NCBI GenBank assembly: GCA_004211905.1
Contig: SHBP01000001.1
Coordinates: 62,001 to 126,000 of the forward strand
Direction of reading: 5' to 3'
Source of the DNA: SAR92 clade bacterium
Lineage (GTDB): Bacteria > Pseudomonadota > Gammaproteobacteria > Pseudomonadales > Porticoccaceae
Length of the DNA stretch: 64,000 nt
The position numbers and the translations under genes were made by a program. Position 1 is the stretch's first letter. Each line of letters starts with the position of its first letter. The notes beneath the pieces are model-generated. The model searched no databases. It was not told where the DNA came from and saw only the letters and a list, made by a program, of their open reading frames with translations. This document shows, in pieces, positions 33,501 to 42,447 of the stretch.

Positions 33501-33605
33501 GGTATCACCCATTACTCCCTGATAGGCTTTGCCGTTGAATGTAAAATTAATATTTTGGTCAGGGTTTGTGCGCCCAGCATTAGGCAGGCGGTTTAGTTGT
33601 TTCAT
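30582..33605 (-). CDS. soxA: Sarcosine oxidase subunit alpha
   Basis: 1007 aa; FNGKAYQGVMGDTLASALLANGV, FAD motif VLVVGAGPAGLVAAREAAEAGARV, C-terminal GcvT-like domain. Confidence 0.95.
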   Translation of the reverse strand: MKQLNRLPNAGRTNPDQNINFTFNGKAYQGVMGDTLASALLANGVDVVGRSFKYSRPRGIVGHGAEEPNGIIQLGSGAATVPNLKVTQVELYEGLEASSVNGWPTINFDLMGIMGWFGRLMPPGFYYKTFMYPQKLWMTYEHFIRKAAGLGKTPVEADPDVYDKLNQHCDVLVVGAGPAGLVAAREAAEAGARVIIADEQSEFGGSLLASTQILNGVSASQWVADMVEQLKRYNNVQQLPRSTVFGYYDHNFLTILEKRTDHLGLSAGKGQRVRQRLHRVRAKQVVLATGAFERPLVFAHNDIPGVMQASSVSTYVNRYGVAPGSKLILATTNDNAYQTAIDWHTAGRDVVAVVDSRQSPNGELVEQVRALGIQIAVGHGVIEAKGGKRVRAAMVAPLNESGSAITGEVKRLPCDLIATSGGWSAAIHLSSHTGAKPVWDESIVSFRPGDSKQQECSVGACNGTFGLRDGLIEGATAGAKAAQLAGFGLGAVQFSPVELVELTQEPQQALFLVPHSRPPSRAPSQFVDLQLDVSAGGIELAVREGFESVEHVKRYTALGFGTDQGKLGNINGMAILANALNQSISETGTTIFRPSYTPTTFGAIAGRDVGELFDPERYTSAHRWHVEQGAKFEDVGQWKRPWYFPKVNETLDQAVNRECLAVRNSVGILDASTLGKIDIQGPDAAEFITRMYTNSYLKLAAGKCRYGVMLKEDGMIFDDGVCACLSENHYLMFTTTGGAAGVLAWLELWQQTEWPELQVYFTSVTDHWATATVTGPNARKVVAKVCQDIDLTPDQFGFMDWRDGTVAGVAARVFRISFTGELSFEINVPANYGRYVWEALIEAGKEFDITPYGTETMHVLRAEKGFIIVGQDTDGSMTPADMNMDWIVGKNKAFSFIGQRSLSRSDTLRDNRKQLVGLKTIDPNIVLPEGAQIVSDPKQPIPMSMQGHVTSSYYSANMGHSIALAVVKGGLNRLGDTVYCPAADGATVPAQIVSSVFYDPKGERQNV

Positions 33606-33892
33606 ACGCCCTCTCCAACAATGCTTGGCTGCGTGCCGACTTTGTAGGTCTCAAGAATTTCATAGGTCACTGTGTTACGTGTGGCATTAAAATAACGACG
33701 ACACCCAGTCACGTGGTACCACATTTCATGGTGGATACCGCGAGGGTTTTTGCGAAAAAACAAGTAATCGCCCCACTCTTCGTCAGTGAGTGTTTCAGGG
33801 GCTAAGGGGCGGGCAATATGGGCTTCACCACCGCAGCTAAACTCTTCTTCACTACGCAATTCTTGGCAGTGTGGGCAATAAATTTGTAACAT
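33602..33892 (-). CDS. soxD: Sarcosine oxidase subunit delta
   Basis: CPHCQELRSEEEFSCGGEAHIARP, NPRGIHHEMWYHVTGCRRYFNATRNT. Confidence 0.94.
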   Translation of the reverse strand: MLQIYCPHCQELRSEEEFSCGGEAHIARPLAPETLTDEEWGDYLFFRKNPRGIHHEMWYHVTGCRRYFNATRNTVTYEILETYKVGTQPSIVGEGV

Positions 33893-33925
33893 AAATAGTC
33901 TCTCAAACTATGTTTGAATATGGTG

Positions 33926-35185
33926 TCAGTGGGCTACACCTGCGGCCCCATGCTCGTCAATTAAGGCTCCGCTATTAAAACGGCCAATATTGAACGCTTC
34001 AGCCAAGGGATGAGGCCTGTCATTAGCCACGGTGTCAGCAAAAACAAAACCAGAGCCAGGCGTGGCTTTAAAACCACCGGTACCCCAACCACAGTTGAAG
34101 TAAAGGCCATCGACTGAGGTTTTACTAATAATCGGACAAGCATCGGGGCAGGTGTCGACGATGCCACCCCATTGGCGGTTCATTTGCACTCGACTAAATG
34201 CCGGAAACAGCTCACAAATGGCCTGCACGGTGTGCTCTATGACATTGAATGACCCACGCTGGCCGTAACCGTTGTAGCTGTCTACCCCTGCGCCAATTAC
34301 TAAGTCGCCCTTGTCAGACTGGCTGATGTACCCGTGCACTGCATTTGACATAACCACTGTGTCTAGACAGGGTTTAACGGGCTCTGAAACCAATGCTTGA
34401 AGAGGTCGTGATTCAACGGGCAACCGCAAGCCTGCCATTGCCGCCACTACTCCGGAACTACCCGCAGTAACACAGGCGACCTTGCGCGCACCAATAAAGC
34501 CGTTGGTTGTTTCTACACCAATTACTGCACCATCTTTTCGACGAATACCGGTCACTTCGGTCTGCTGAATCATGTCAACTCCCAGAGCGTCTGCGCCCCG
34601 AGCATACCCCCAGGCCACCGCATCGTGACGGGCTGTGCCCCCACGCGGTTGCCAGGAGGCACCCAAGATAGGGTACCGACTATCCCGAGATATATTGATT
34701 AGTGGCGCAATTTCTTTTACTCGCTCTGGGGTCACTACCTCGCCGTCAATACCGTTGAGTCGGTTGGCGTTGACGCGCCGCTCAATGTCGCGCATATCTT
34801 GTAGGTTATGCCCCAAATTAAGCACACCGCGCTGGCTAAACATTACGTTGTAGTTTAATTCTTTACTGAGCCCTTCCCATAACTTGAGGGATAGTTCGTA
34901 GAGCTGTGCTGCCTCGTCCCAGAGATAGTTTGACCGAATAATAGTGGTGTTGCGGGCGGTATTTCCGCCACCAAGATATCCTTTTTCGACAACGGCAACG
35001 TTGGTTATACCGTGTACTTTTGCCAAGTAGTAGGCTGTTGCTAAGCCGTGTCCGCCGCCACCAACAACGATGACGTCGTATTCTTTTTTGGGCTTGGGAC
35101 TACGCCAGACTTTCTGCCAATTTTCATGGTAGCTAAGGGCGTTTTTTAACAGACTAAAACCAGAGTATCGTTTCATAGTGACCAC
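33926..35185 (-). CDS. soxB: Sarcosine oxidase subunit beta
   Basis: [54 protein letters not shown]. Confidence 0.95.
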   Translation of the reverse strand: MVTMKRYSGFSLLKNALSYHENWQKVWRSPKPKKEYDVIVVGGGGHGLATAYYLAKVHGITNVAVVEKGYLGGGNTARNTTIIRSNYLWDEAAQLYELSLKLWEGLSKELNYNVMFSQRGVLNLGHNLQDMRDIERRVNANRLNGIDGEVVTPERVKEIAPLINISRDSRYPILGASWQPRGGTARHDAVAWGYARGADALGVDMIQQTEVTGIRRKDGAVIGVETTNGFIGARKVACVTAGSSGVVAAMAGLRLPVESRPLQALVSEPVKPCLDTVVMSNAVHGYISQSDKGDLVIGAGVDSYNGYGQRGSFNVIEHTVQAICELFPAFSRVQMNRQWGGIVDTCPDACPIISKTSVDGLYFNCGWGTGGFKATPGSGFVFADTVANDRPHPLAEAFNIGRFNSGALIDEHGAAGVAH

Positions 35186-35248
35186 TAAGTTAAATCTAGA
35201 TTATCAAGAGTGCATTTGACCAGTTTTACGGTTGGGGCTGCTAGAATA

Positions 35249-35277
35249 AAAACGCCAATGTGTGACTCAAAAACGAC
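35249..35277 (+). promoter_or_regulatory. Candidate AraC-type direct-repeat operator (soxB/glxA-like divergent region)
   Basis: AAAACGCC at 35249 and AAAACGAC at 35270, same strand, 21 bp apart; related site at 35363. Confidence 0.4.
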
Positions 35278-35389
35278 AAAATAACGCTCAAACCGTAAAA
35301 ACAAGGGTTTTAGGGCTAAAATGTCATTATAGTTATGACGTAAAACCATTTTTTGTTGTATTAAAACGACTTATAGAGGGTGTTTGGCC

Positions 35390-36370
35390 ATGCCTGAAAC
35401 GACCTTACAGACGCATCATTCTGCCCACCTTGCGGTAGGTTTTATACTGATGCCTAGCTTTACTTTACTGCCCTTTTCGGCCTTTATTGATGCGCTACGC
35501 CTTGCTGCTGATGAGGGCGACAAAAGCCGTCAGGTTAACTGTCAGTGGACTGTTATGGGGCCGGATTTGGCTCCGGTGAGCTCTAGTGCTGGGGTGACAG
35601 TGAAACCATGGGAGACTTACCGTGACCCGTCAGATTTTGATTATATTGTGGTGGTCGGGGGGCTATTAGACCAGACTCTTGAGGGCAGTGACCATGTGGT
35701 TGATTATCTGCAGCGAGCAGATGACGCTCACGTGCCTATTGTAGGTCTGTGCACAGGATCTTTTGTGATGATTAGAGCGGGACTGATGGATCAGCGACGT
35801 TGCTGTGTGTCATGGTTTCATCATAAGGATCTCACCGACCGCTTCGATAATGTCACCCCCGTTGCAGACCAGCTTTTTGTGGATGATGGCGATCGAATTA
35901 CCTGCGCAGGAGGCGCTGTGGCTGCTGATTTGGCTGCCTATATTATTGAGCGTCATCTGGGCCAAAATTGGGCCCGCAAAAGTCTGCGTATTTTGGTTAT
36001 GGACAATCCACGCCCCGCTGATGCTCCTCAGCCTCAACCAGGTGCTGATTATGAGGTAAGTAATCGCTGGGTGGCTAGAGCCCTTTTGCTAATGGAGCAA
36101 AACTTAAGTCGCCCATTGAGTACCGATGAAATGGCAGATCGTTTAGCGATCTCTAAGCGCCAGCTAGAGCGTTTATTTATCAGTGACACAGGTGAGAGCC
36201 TACAAAAGTTCTATCGTAAGATTCGATTGCGCTACGGATTGTGGCTACTGCAAAATACTGATCGATTAATTACCGACATTGGCCAAGAGTGTGGGTTCTC
36301 AGATACTGCCCATTTTTCTCGGGTATTTCGCCAAGCGTTTGATAAAAAACCAACCGATTATCGCAGCTAG
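35390..36370 (+). CDS. GlxA-family (DJ-1/PfpI + AraC HTH) transcriptional regulator
   Basis: N-terminal amidotransferase-like VGLCTGSFVMIRAGLMD; C-terminal AraC HTH RLAISKRQLERLF...ECGFSDTAHFSRVFRQAF. Divergent from soxB. Confidence 0.88.
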   Translation: MPETTLQTHHSAHLAVGFILMPSFTLLPFSAFIDALRLAADEGDKSRQVNCQWTVMGPDLAPVSSSAGVTVKPWETYRDPSDFDYIVVVGGLLDQTLEGSDHVVDYLQRADDAHVPIVGLCTGSFVMIRAGLMDQRRCCVSWFHHKDLTDRFDNVTPVADQLFVDDGDRITCAGGAVAADLAAYIIERHLGQNWARKSLRILVMDNPRPADAPQPQPGADYEVSNRWVARALLLMEQNLSRPLSTDEMADRLAISKRQLERLFISDTGESLQKFYRKIRLRYGLWLLQNTDRLITDIGQECGFSDTAHFSRVFRQAFDKKPTDYRS

Positions 36371-37356
36371 CGCAGTGCCCTGCGCTCGCTACTAGGGGGC
36401 TTGCTGTATAGGTCGCTGTAACATTTACTGAAATGTGGGGCTGTGGAAAACCCGCAGCTAATGGCAACGTCAATTACTGGAATGGACGTTTGTAAGAGTA
36501 GTAATCGCGCTCGGGATAATCGCAGTTCTAAGTAGTAACGTGACGGTGCACAGTGAAGATAACGATTAAATAACCGCTCTAGTTGTCGCCGTGATATGCC
36601 TACATAGTCTGCAACTTCATCTAAAGTCAGCGGCTCTTCTATGTTGCTTTCCATTAATGTTACAGCGTCTACTAACCTTGGTTGACTAGCCCCAATAAGA
36701 TACTTCAGGGGTGCGCGCTGAGCGTCTTTTTCGGTACGTACACGATCACAGGTGAACTGTTCTGATATTTGCTGCACTAACTGGTGGCCGTGAATACTAG
36801 CAATAAGATTTAGCATCAGATCAATAGAGCTAATACCACCTGAGCAGGTGTAGCGGTCACGATCAATAACAAACAAGCTTGATGCTATATTTAACTTTGG
36901 AAACTCTTCACGAAAACTGGCTATATTTTCCCAGTGAATGGTGCAACGGTATCCATCAAGTAAGCCTGCGGCTGCGAGAGCATAACTGCCTGTACAGATG
37001 CCTCCCATAGGAATTTTGCGCTTGGAGATCAGACGTAAACTCTCTATCAGCGGCTTGTCACAGTATTTTTTGACCGAGTAACCGCCGCAGACTAGTAGTA
37101 TGTTTATGCCATCTGCATCTTTTAAACTGCCGTCCAGATTTATCTCCAATCCAGCACTGGATGTCACGGGTTCTCCATCAAGGCTACGCAGAGTCCAGGT
37201 GTAAAGTTCTCGGCCGCTCAACCGGTTGGCCATGCGAAGGATACCAACAGCATTAGAAAAGGTGCTTAGGGTGTATTCTGGGAGCATTAAAAAGCCAACG
37301 TGCATTGCTACGTCGGTCTCGTTGACTGGTGTTTCAGTTGAATTCGACATTTTCAC
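36367..37356 (-). CDS. GlxA-family (DJ-1/PfpI + AraC HTH) transcriptional regulator
   Basis: GGICTGSYALAAAGLLDGYRCTIHWE; VGISRRQLERLFNRYL...SCGFSTAPHFSKCYSDLY. Confidence 0.88.
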   Translation of the reverse strand: MKMSNSTETPVNETDVAMHVGFLMLPEYTLSTFSNAVGILRMANRLSGRELYTWTLRSLDGEPVTSSAGLEINLDGSLKDADGINILLVCGGYSVKKYCDKPLIESLRLISKRKIPMGGICTGSYALAAAGLLDGYRCTIHWENIASFREEFPKLNIASSLFVIDRDRYTCSGGISSIDLMLNLIASIHGHQLVQQISEQFTCDRVRTEKDAQRAPLKYLIGASQPRLVDAVTLMESNIEEPLTLDEVADYVGISRRQLERLFNRYLHCAPSRYYLELRLSRARLLLLQTSIPVIDVAISCGFSTAPHFSKCYSDLYSKPPSSERRALR

Positions 37357-37470
37357 CTTCTTACCATAATCATAGATTACGATATGCGTTTTAGGAAACG
37401 CCTGTTCGGTCTCTCATTAAAGACTCTTGAAGCGAGTATATGTTAACTAAGGGGAATATAAGAAGCTTTT

Positions 37471-39489
37471 TTATCGTCGTCGTCTTTTTCGCCCGCCAGG
37501 GGATTCTGTGATGAGCTTCTCGGGGGGTTTGTCGATTGTGGAAAACAAGTTTGGAAAAGGATCTGTCTTGTTCGGGAACGCCATGGCATCAACAAAGTAC
37601 TGTTGAAATTTAGGCTCCATAGCGGTCTCAATTTTTTCTATATTGGTGACTAGATCCTCAATAGTATTGCGGGACTGGTTATTGAGTAATGCGATTCTAG
37701 CTCCGGTTCCAGCAGCGTTACCTGCTGAGGAAACCTGGTTTAGAGCGCAGTCAGGAATTAGACCCAACACCATCGCATGCTGAACATTAATATGGCTACC
37801 AAATGCACCTGCCAGACGAATACGATCGACATGGTCAATATCTAGTTTGTCCATGAGCAGCTTAACTCCGGCGTAAAGGGCAGCCTTAGCTAACTGGATT
37901 TGACGGATATCATTTTGAGTGACCAAAATAGGTGCTTGGTTTTCAGTTAAATCTGATTGGTACAATACATAAGACCAAGTGCGGCCATCGGCTACGACAA
38001 GGGGTGAACGGCTAGCCAATTCGCCATCTATAATGCCATCGACAGTGACAATACCTGAAAGATACATCTCAGCAACCACTTCGATAATGCCTGACCCACA
38101 AATACCTGTGACACCAAATTTTGAGGTCTCTTCGATGAAGCCTGGCTCATCGCTCCATAAATCTGAGCCAATCACTTTAAATCGTGCCACTAGGGTGCCT
38201 GGGTCAATGCGTACACGCTCAATCGCACCGGCAGCTGCTCGCTGACCTGCGCTAATTTGAGCCCCTTCAAAAGCGGGTCCTGTGGGGCTGGAACACGCTA
38301 ACAATCGATTTTTATCACCCAATACAATTTCGGCGTTGGTCCCTACATCAACCAGCAGAGTCATGGCTTTTTGCTGCTGCGGCTCTTCAGAGAGAATCAC
38401 GCCAGCAGTATCTGCACCAACATGGCCAGCTATGCATGGCAAGATATAGATTCTACCTCCATGATTAATCTGTAAATCTAACTCACGAGCTGACATCTCC
38501 ACTGCTGTGTCAGTAGTGAGGGCAAAGGGTGCTCCGCCCAACTCAACGGGATTAATTCCTAGCAGTAGATGGTGCATAATTGGATTTGCCACAAGGGTGA
38601 TTTCTAAAATATCCTCTACCTTTGCCTTGACCTGTTTGGCAACGTTTTTAAAGAGATCGTTCAGAGCCACGCGAATCGCGTTGGTCATTTCTTGAGCACC
38701 CTCTGGATGCATCATGACATAGGAAACACGACTCATTAAATCTTCGCCAAAGCGAATTTGTGGATTCATGACACTGGCACTTGCTAATACGTCTCCACTA
38801 GAAAGATCACACAGATGCACAGCAACGGTGGTAGATCCTACGTCGACCGCTACGCCATAGGCTAGATCATGAAAGCCAGCCCAAAGTGCAATAATTGAAT
38901 GATTTCTGTGCACTGCGACGGTAAGTCTGCGGCCACTTTCTTTGAGCGCAGGTTGCAAGCGAGCCAGCAATGCCGCATCGCAGGTCAAACTAGATAACCC
39001 CCAATCTGACTCTAGTACATCAAGTAGGTGCTGAAGATCACCCTTGGGCACTTCCATGTCAGGCTCTGGCACTTCTACACAGTACAATCGGGTGGCCGCA
39101 TCAAGCTCAATGTCACGATATTCAGCAGCTTTGCGAACCACTTGACGATGGACTTGGCTCTCTGGTGGAACATCAATAACACAGTCATCAAGTAATAGCG
39201 TATGGCAGCTTAGTCGACGGTCTTGTGCGAGGGGCTTTTTGCGTTGGTTATAACTTTTTTCAGTTTCACTTAAGGGGGAAAGATGATCTTTTGACGACTG
39301 AATCTGATGCTTGGGGAAAGCGCCTTCAGCACAGGTAACCTGACAACGCCCACAGAGACCTCGCCCTCCGCAAACAGAATCAATATCAACTCCCAAACTT
39401 CGGGCGGCATCTAGTAACGGCGTGTTGACAGGAAAGCTGCCGCGCCTACCAGAGGGTGTAAATACTACCTTTACCATTGAGTCACTCAT
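37471..39489 (-). CDS. Corrinoid reductive-activation protein (RACo/RamA-like, 2Fe-2S ferredoxin + ASKHA/DUF4445)
   Basis: SVCGGRGLCGRCQV...LSC plant-type 2Fe-2S ligands; AVDVGSTTVAVHLCDL and LLVDVGTNAEIVLG ASKHA motifs; ends GGRKRRRR. Confidence 0.88.
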   Translation of the reverse strand: MSDSMVKVVFTPSGRRGSFPVNTPLLDAARSLGVDIDSVCGGRGLCGRCQVTCAEGAFPKHQIQSSKDHLSPLSETEKSYNQRKKPLAQDRRLSCHTLLLDDCVIDVPPESQVHRQVVRKAAEYRDIELDAATRLYCVEVPEPDMEVPKGDLQHLLDVLESDWGLSSLTCDAALLARLQPALKESGRRLTVAVHRNHSIIALWAGFHDLAYGVAVDVGSTTVAVHLCDLSSGDVLASASVMNPQIRFGEDLMSRVSYVMMHPEGAQEMTNAIRVALNDLFKNVAKQVKAKVEDILEITLVANPIMHHLLLGINPVELGGAPFALTTDTAVEMSARELDLQINHGGRIYILPCIAGHVGADTAGVILSEEPQQQKAMTLLVDVGTNAEIVLGDKNRLLACSSPTGPAFEGAQISAGQRAAAGAIERVRIDPGTLVARFKVIGSDLWSDEPGFIEETSKFGVTGICGSGIIEVVAEMYLSGIVTVDGIIDGELASRSPLVVADGRTWSYVLYQSDLTENQAPILVTQNDIRQIQLAKAALYAGVKLLMDKLDIDHVDRIRLAGAFGSHINVQHAMVLGLIPDCALNQVSSAGNAAGTGARIALLNNQSRNTIEDLVTNIEKIETAMEPKFQQYFVDAMAFPNKTDPFPNLFSTIDKPPEKLITESPGGRKRRRR

Positions 39490-39517
39490 GACTGTCCTTC
39501 GCTATTACGTAGTCTCC

Positions 39518-40411
39518 TTAACGAGCGCGGCGGCGGCTGGTTCTTCCGCCTCGACCAATCTCTGCAGTGGGTTCTCTGTAGGCTTTAATCCAATTAGCAC
39601 AATTAGGATCTTTGCCCATCATTACATCCCCACCTCGAACCGCTGCCATGACTTCTGGATGCAATGGACTGGTGATTGCCGAGGTCATTCCAGCGCCCAT
39701 AGCCATGGTTAAAAAGGCGCTATTAATGCCATTGCGATTAGGCAAGCCAAAGCTAACATTAGATGCACCGCAGGTGGTGTTGACTTTAAGCTCTTCACGT
39801 AGGCGTCGAACCACATGCATGACCTGCAGACCTGCTGTGTTAATTGCTCCAATTGGCATCACTAAGGGATCAACCACAACATCACTGTAGTGAATTCCGT
39901 AATCTGCTGCACGCTCGACGATCTTTTTTGCAACAGCAAAGCGCTCATTAGGATCTTCAGAAATACCGGTTTCATCATTAGAGATTGCTACCACCGCAGC
40001 CCCGTATTTTTTTACTAAGGGCAATACGCGCTCAAGCACTTCGTCTTCACCGGTGACAGAGTTCACTAAAGCTTTGCCTTGGTAGACAGACAAACCAACT
40101 TCAAGAGCTGCGATAATTGATGAGTCAATGCTAATGGGTGCATCTGTGATCGACTGCACTAATTGAATCGCTTCTCCAAGAATTCTTGGCTCATCTGCCA
40201 AGGGAATCCCCGCATTAACATCTAGCATTTGAGCGCCTGCAGCCACCTGCGCAAGAGCATCAGCTTCAACGCGACTGTAGTCGCCTACTTTCATTTCTTC
40301 GGCAAGTATTTTTCGGCCAGTGGGGTTAATTCGTTCGCCAATAATGACAAAAGGATAGTCAAAGCCAATGTTGACCTCTTTGGTAGCCGAGCTGATAGTA
40401 GTTACAGTCAT
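39518..40411 (-). CDS. Methyltetrahydrofolate:corrinoid methyltransferase (pterin-binding, MtrH/MtgA-like)
   Basis: FVIIGERINPTGRKILAEEM, MLDVNAGIP, ISIDSSI, KALVNSVTGE, CGASNVSFGLPNR. Confidence 0.87.
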   Translation of the reverse strand: MTVTTISSATKEVNIGFDYPFVIIGERINPTGRKILAEEMKVGDYSRVEADALAQVAAGAQMLDVNAGIPLADEPRILGEAIQLVQSITDAPISIDSSIIAALEVGLSVYQGKALVNSVTGEDEVLERVLPLVKKYGAAVVAISNDETGISEDPNERFAVAKKIVERAADYGIHYSDVVVDPLVMPIGAINTAGLQVMHVVRRLREELKVNTTCGASNVSFGLPNRNGINSAFLTMAMGAGMTSAITSPLHPEVMAAVRGGDVMMGKDPNCANWIKAYREPTAEIGRGGRTSRRRAR

Positions 40412-40476
40412 AATATTTCCTGTTTTTATTCGGTTGAATCCATTTGCACTCTAGTTTCAACAGTATTTTCAATAAT

Positions 40477-41427
40477 TTAAGTTGTTGTAAAACCTTTTGC
40501 TGAAATCTCAAAGTGTCCATCCTGAATCTTATACATCCACTCAGCTGACTTTTTAAGCCCTCCTAACGGATAGAGATGGCATTGTTGTATCAGGCAATCA
40601 GGGTCAGCGTTAATACCTTCGATCAAATCTCTCAATAATTCACTGGGCTCTGATGAGGGTGCATTGACGAACTTGCCCAAGACGGAGTCTTTTAGACCCA
40701 GCTTTATCATGTCTAAGGGGTTGCGGGTTAGAAAGCGCATGGACGGGCCCACTCCACAATGTTGAGCATGGCGCATCAATGTTTTAATAGTTGCTATACC
40801 GGGAATACCGACGTAAACAGGCAACATATTGCCTTGCTCACGAATTTTCTTTTCCCACGCGAGCACGGGGGCTGCTTCAAAGACAAACTGCGTCGCAAGA
40901 TAGAGGCTCATGGCGGACTCTTTTGCATAGTCATTCTTTTGCTGAATGGCCAAAGCACAATCTGCATCGGAAATGTCCGGACTACCTTCGGGGTGACCTG
41001 CCAAACCAAGCTTTGTAAAACCGTACTTCTCAAACAAGCCCGTACGTAATACGTCAATGGAGGCATTAAATTCACCAACAGGTTTGTCAACGCCACCACC
41101 GATTAGTAAGCCTTCGGTAATTCCCTCACTCTGGAGCGCAGCAAGGCTTTCTTCTAACATTTGTGCTGAGGGGATCGAGCGAGCGGCAAAGTGCGGAACG
41201 GGGTTATAGCCTTCGGATTTTAGTCGACGCACAGTAGCCATGGTATCGCCGAAATCAGAGCCTTGTAAAAAAGTCACGTACACAGTGCACCCTGCCCTGA
41301 GGATTTGACTAAAGTCACTTACTTTTGCAGCGCCACCGGGTGTTACCTCTAGAGTGGTTTTACCCATGAGGTCAATTAATGCCTGCTTTTCTTGGTTTGT
41401 ACTCAGAGGCATCTGCACTCTCTCCAC
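40477..41427 (-). CDS. Methylenetetrahydrofolate reductase family protein (divergent MetF-like)
   Basis: TLEVTPGGAAKVSDFSQIL, LLIGGGVDKPVGEF, KLGLAGHPEGSPDI; MetF-like barrel motifs. Confidence 0.78.
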   Translation of the reverse strand: MERVQMPLSTNQEKQALIDLMGKTTLEVTPGGAAKVSDFSQILRAGCTVYVTFLQGSDFGDTMATVRRLKSEGYNPVPHFAARSIPSAQMLEESLAALQSEGITEGLLIGGGVDKPVGEFNASIDVLRTGLFEKYGFTKLGLAGHPEGSPDISDADCALAIQQKNDYAKESAMSLYLATQFVFEAAPVLAWEKKIREQGNMLPVYVGIPGIATIKTLMRHAQHCGVGPSMRFLTRNPLDMIKLGLKDSVLGKFVNAPSSEPSELLRDLIEGINADPDCLIQQCHLYPLGGLKKSAEWMYKIQDGHFEISAKGFTTT

Positions 41428-41481
41428 TAATCGATCTATATCGCTCCATTTAGGATCAATGAACCGATACTGTTTATTCTG

Positions 41482-41784
41482 TTACTCGGCCTTTAGCCCT
41501 TTGTTTTTAACTAAAACCTTAATATCGTCATCTGAGTACTGTTGTTCAATCGCCGTTGCAAATTCTTCGGCAAGCACTTGGGGAGTGCCCTCTGCTTCTA
41601 GGGATCCTGACTCTCGTCGCCAGTCCGCCAAGTATTCCTCACTGCCACCTTTGCCCGCCCTCATGGCTGCACGATCAATTGCCGCCTGAAAACGATGACT
41701 TAAAATCGCTTTGCCTCGCTCTCGACCGCGCTTCACCAATACCTGGGCTGGAATATCACGCCAATAAACTACAATTTTCTGCAT
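41482..41784 (-). CDS. Small conserved protein of the 'virulence factor' (Virulence_fact) family
   Basis: VYWRDIPAQVLVKRGRERGKAILSHRFQAAIDRAAMRAG; next to metF-like gene. Family assignment from memory of the motif. Confidence 0.68.
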   Translation of the reverse strand: MQKIVVYWRDIPAQVLVKRGRERGKAILSHRFQAAIDRAAMRAGKGGSEEYLADWRRESGSLEAEGTPQVLAEEFATAIEQQYSDDDIKVLVKNKGLKAE

Positions 41785-41817
41785 TTTGAAATCGACTCCA
41801 TTTCAGAATAGTGCGAC

Positions 41818-42447
41818 CTATCCAAACTTTAAGACCTGCGATTCAAGGCCAGTTTGCAAATCACCGTATCCACAGTGTTCATGCTCAAAATCTAAGCCAA
41901 GGAAAAGCGCAGCATTTTTGGCTAGAGAGCGCACGCTGGGATTATCTTCTTGGGACAAATAGACAACCCTTGTGTAATTCCCAAAATACTGATCTCTAAG
42001 CTCCGGATGCTGATCTAGCTTTAACCCTTTAATCACCAGCCTTTCGAAATGCTTAGCCAAAAAGTCAGTTAAATAAAAACTGCCTAATTCTTGCTCACTA
42101 ATTTCTTTAAATCTTTGTTCGCCGGCAAAAAAAGAATAACAGTGCGCCCCTGGCAGTCGCTCTATATTCTCATCTTCAAGTACCCGATCTATCTCTCCAC
42201 CACTGCCGCAGTCTGCATAGGCGACAAAAATATTGTTATATTCATTTCGATGCTGAGCGATCTTTTCTCTTAGCTTACCAGCAATCAAATGAGGTCTATT
42301 GTGTAGCTCTGCATCAAGGCACTTTAGGTGCAAATGATTCCAACCATTTAGTGTCTGCAACTGAACAATTTCCTGAGCCAATGCGCCGCACGCGATGATT
42401 AAAATCGGTGATGATTGCTCCGCTGGATCACGGGCCGTAGACATCAA
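41818..42447 (-). CDS. DUF1638-like protein
   Basis: ILIIACGALAQEIVQL, LHLKCLDAELHNRPHLI, VAYADCGSGGEIDRVL. Confidence 0.78.
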   Translation of the reverse strand: MMSTARDPAEQSSPILIIACGALAQEIVQLQTLNGWNHLHLKCLDAELHNRPHLIAGKLREKIAQHRNEYNNIFVAYADCGSGGEIDRVLEDENIERLPGAHCYSFFAGEQRFKEISEQELGSFYLTDFLAKHFERLVIKGLKLDQHPELRDQYFGNYTRVVYLSQEDNPSVRSLAKNAALFLGLDFEHEHCGYGDLQTGLESQVLKFG

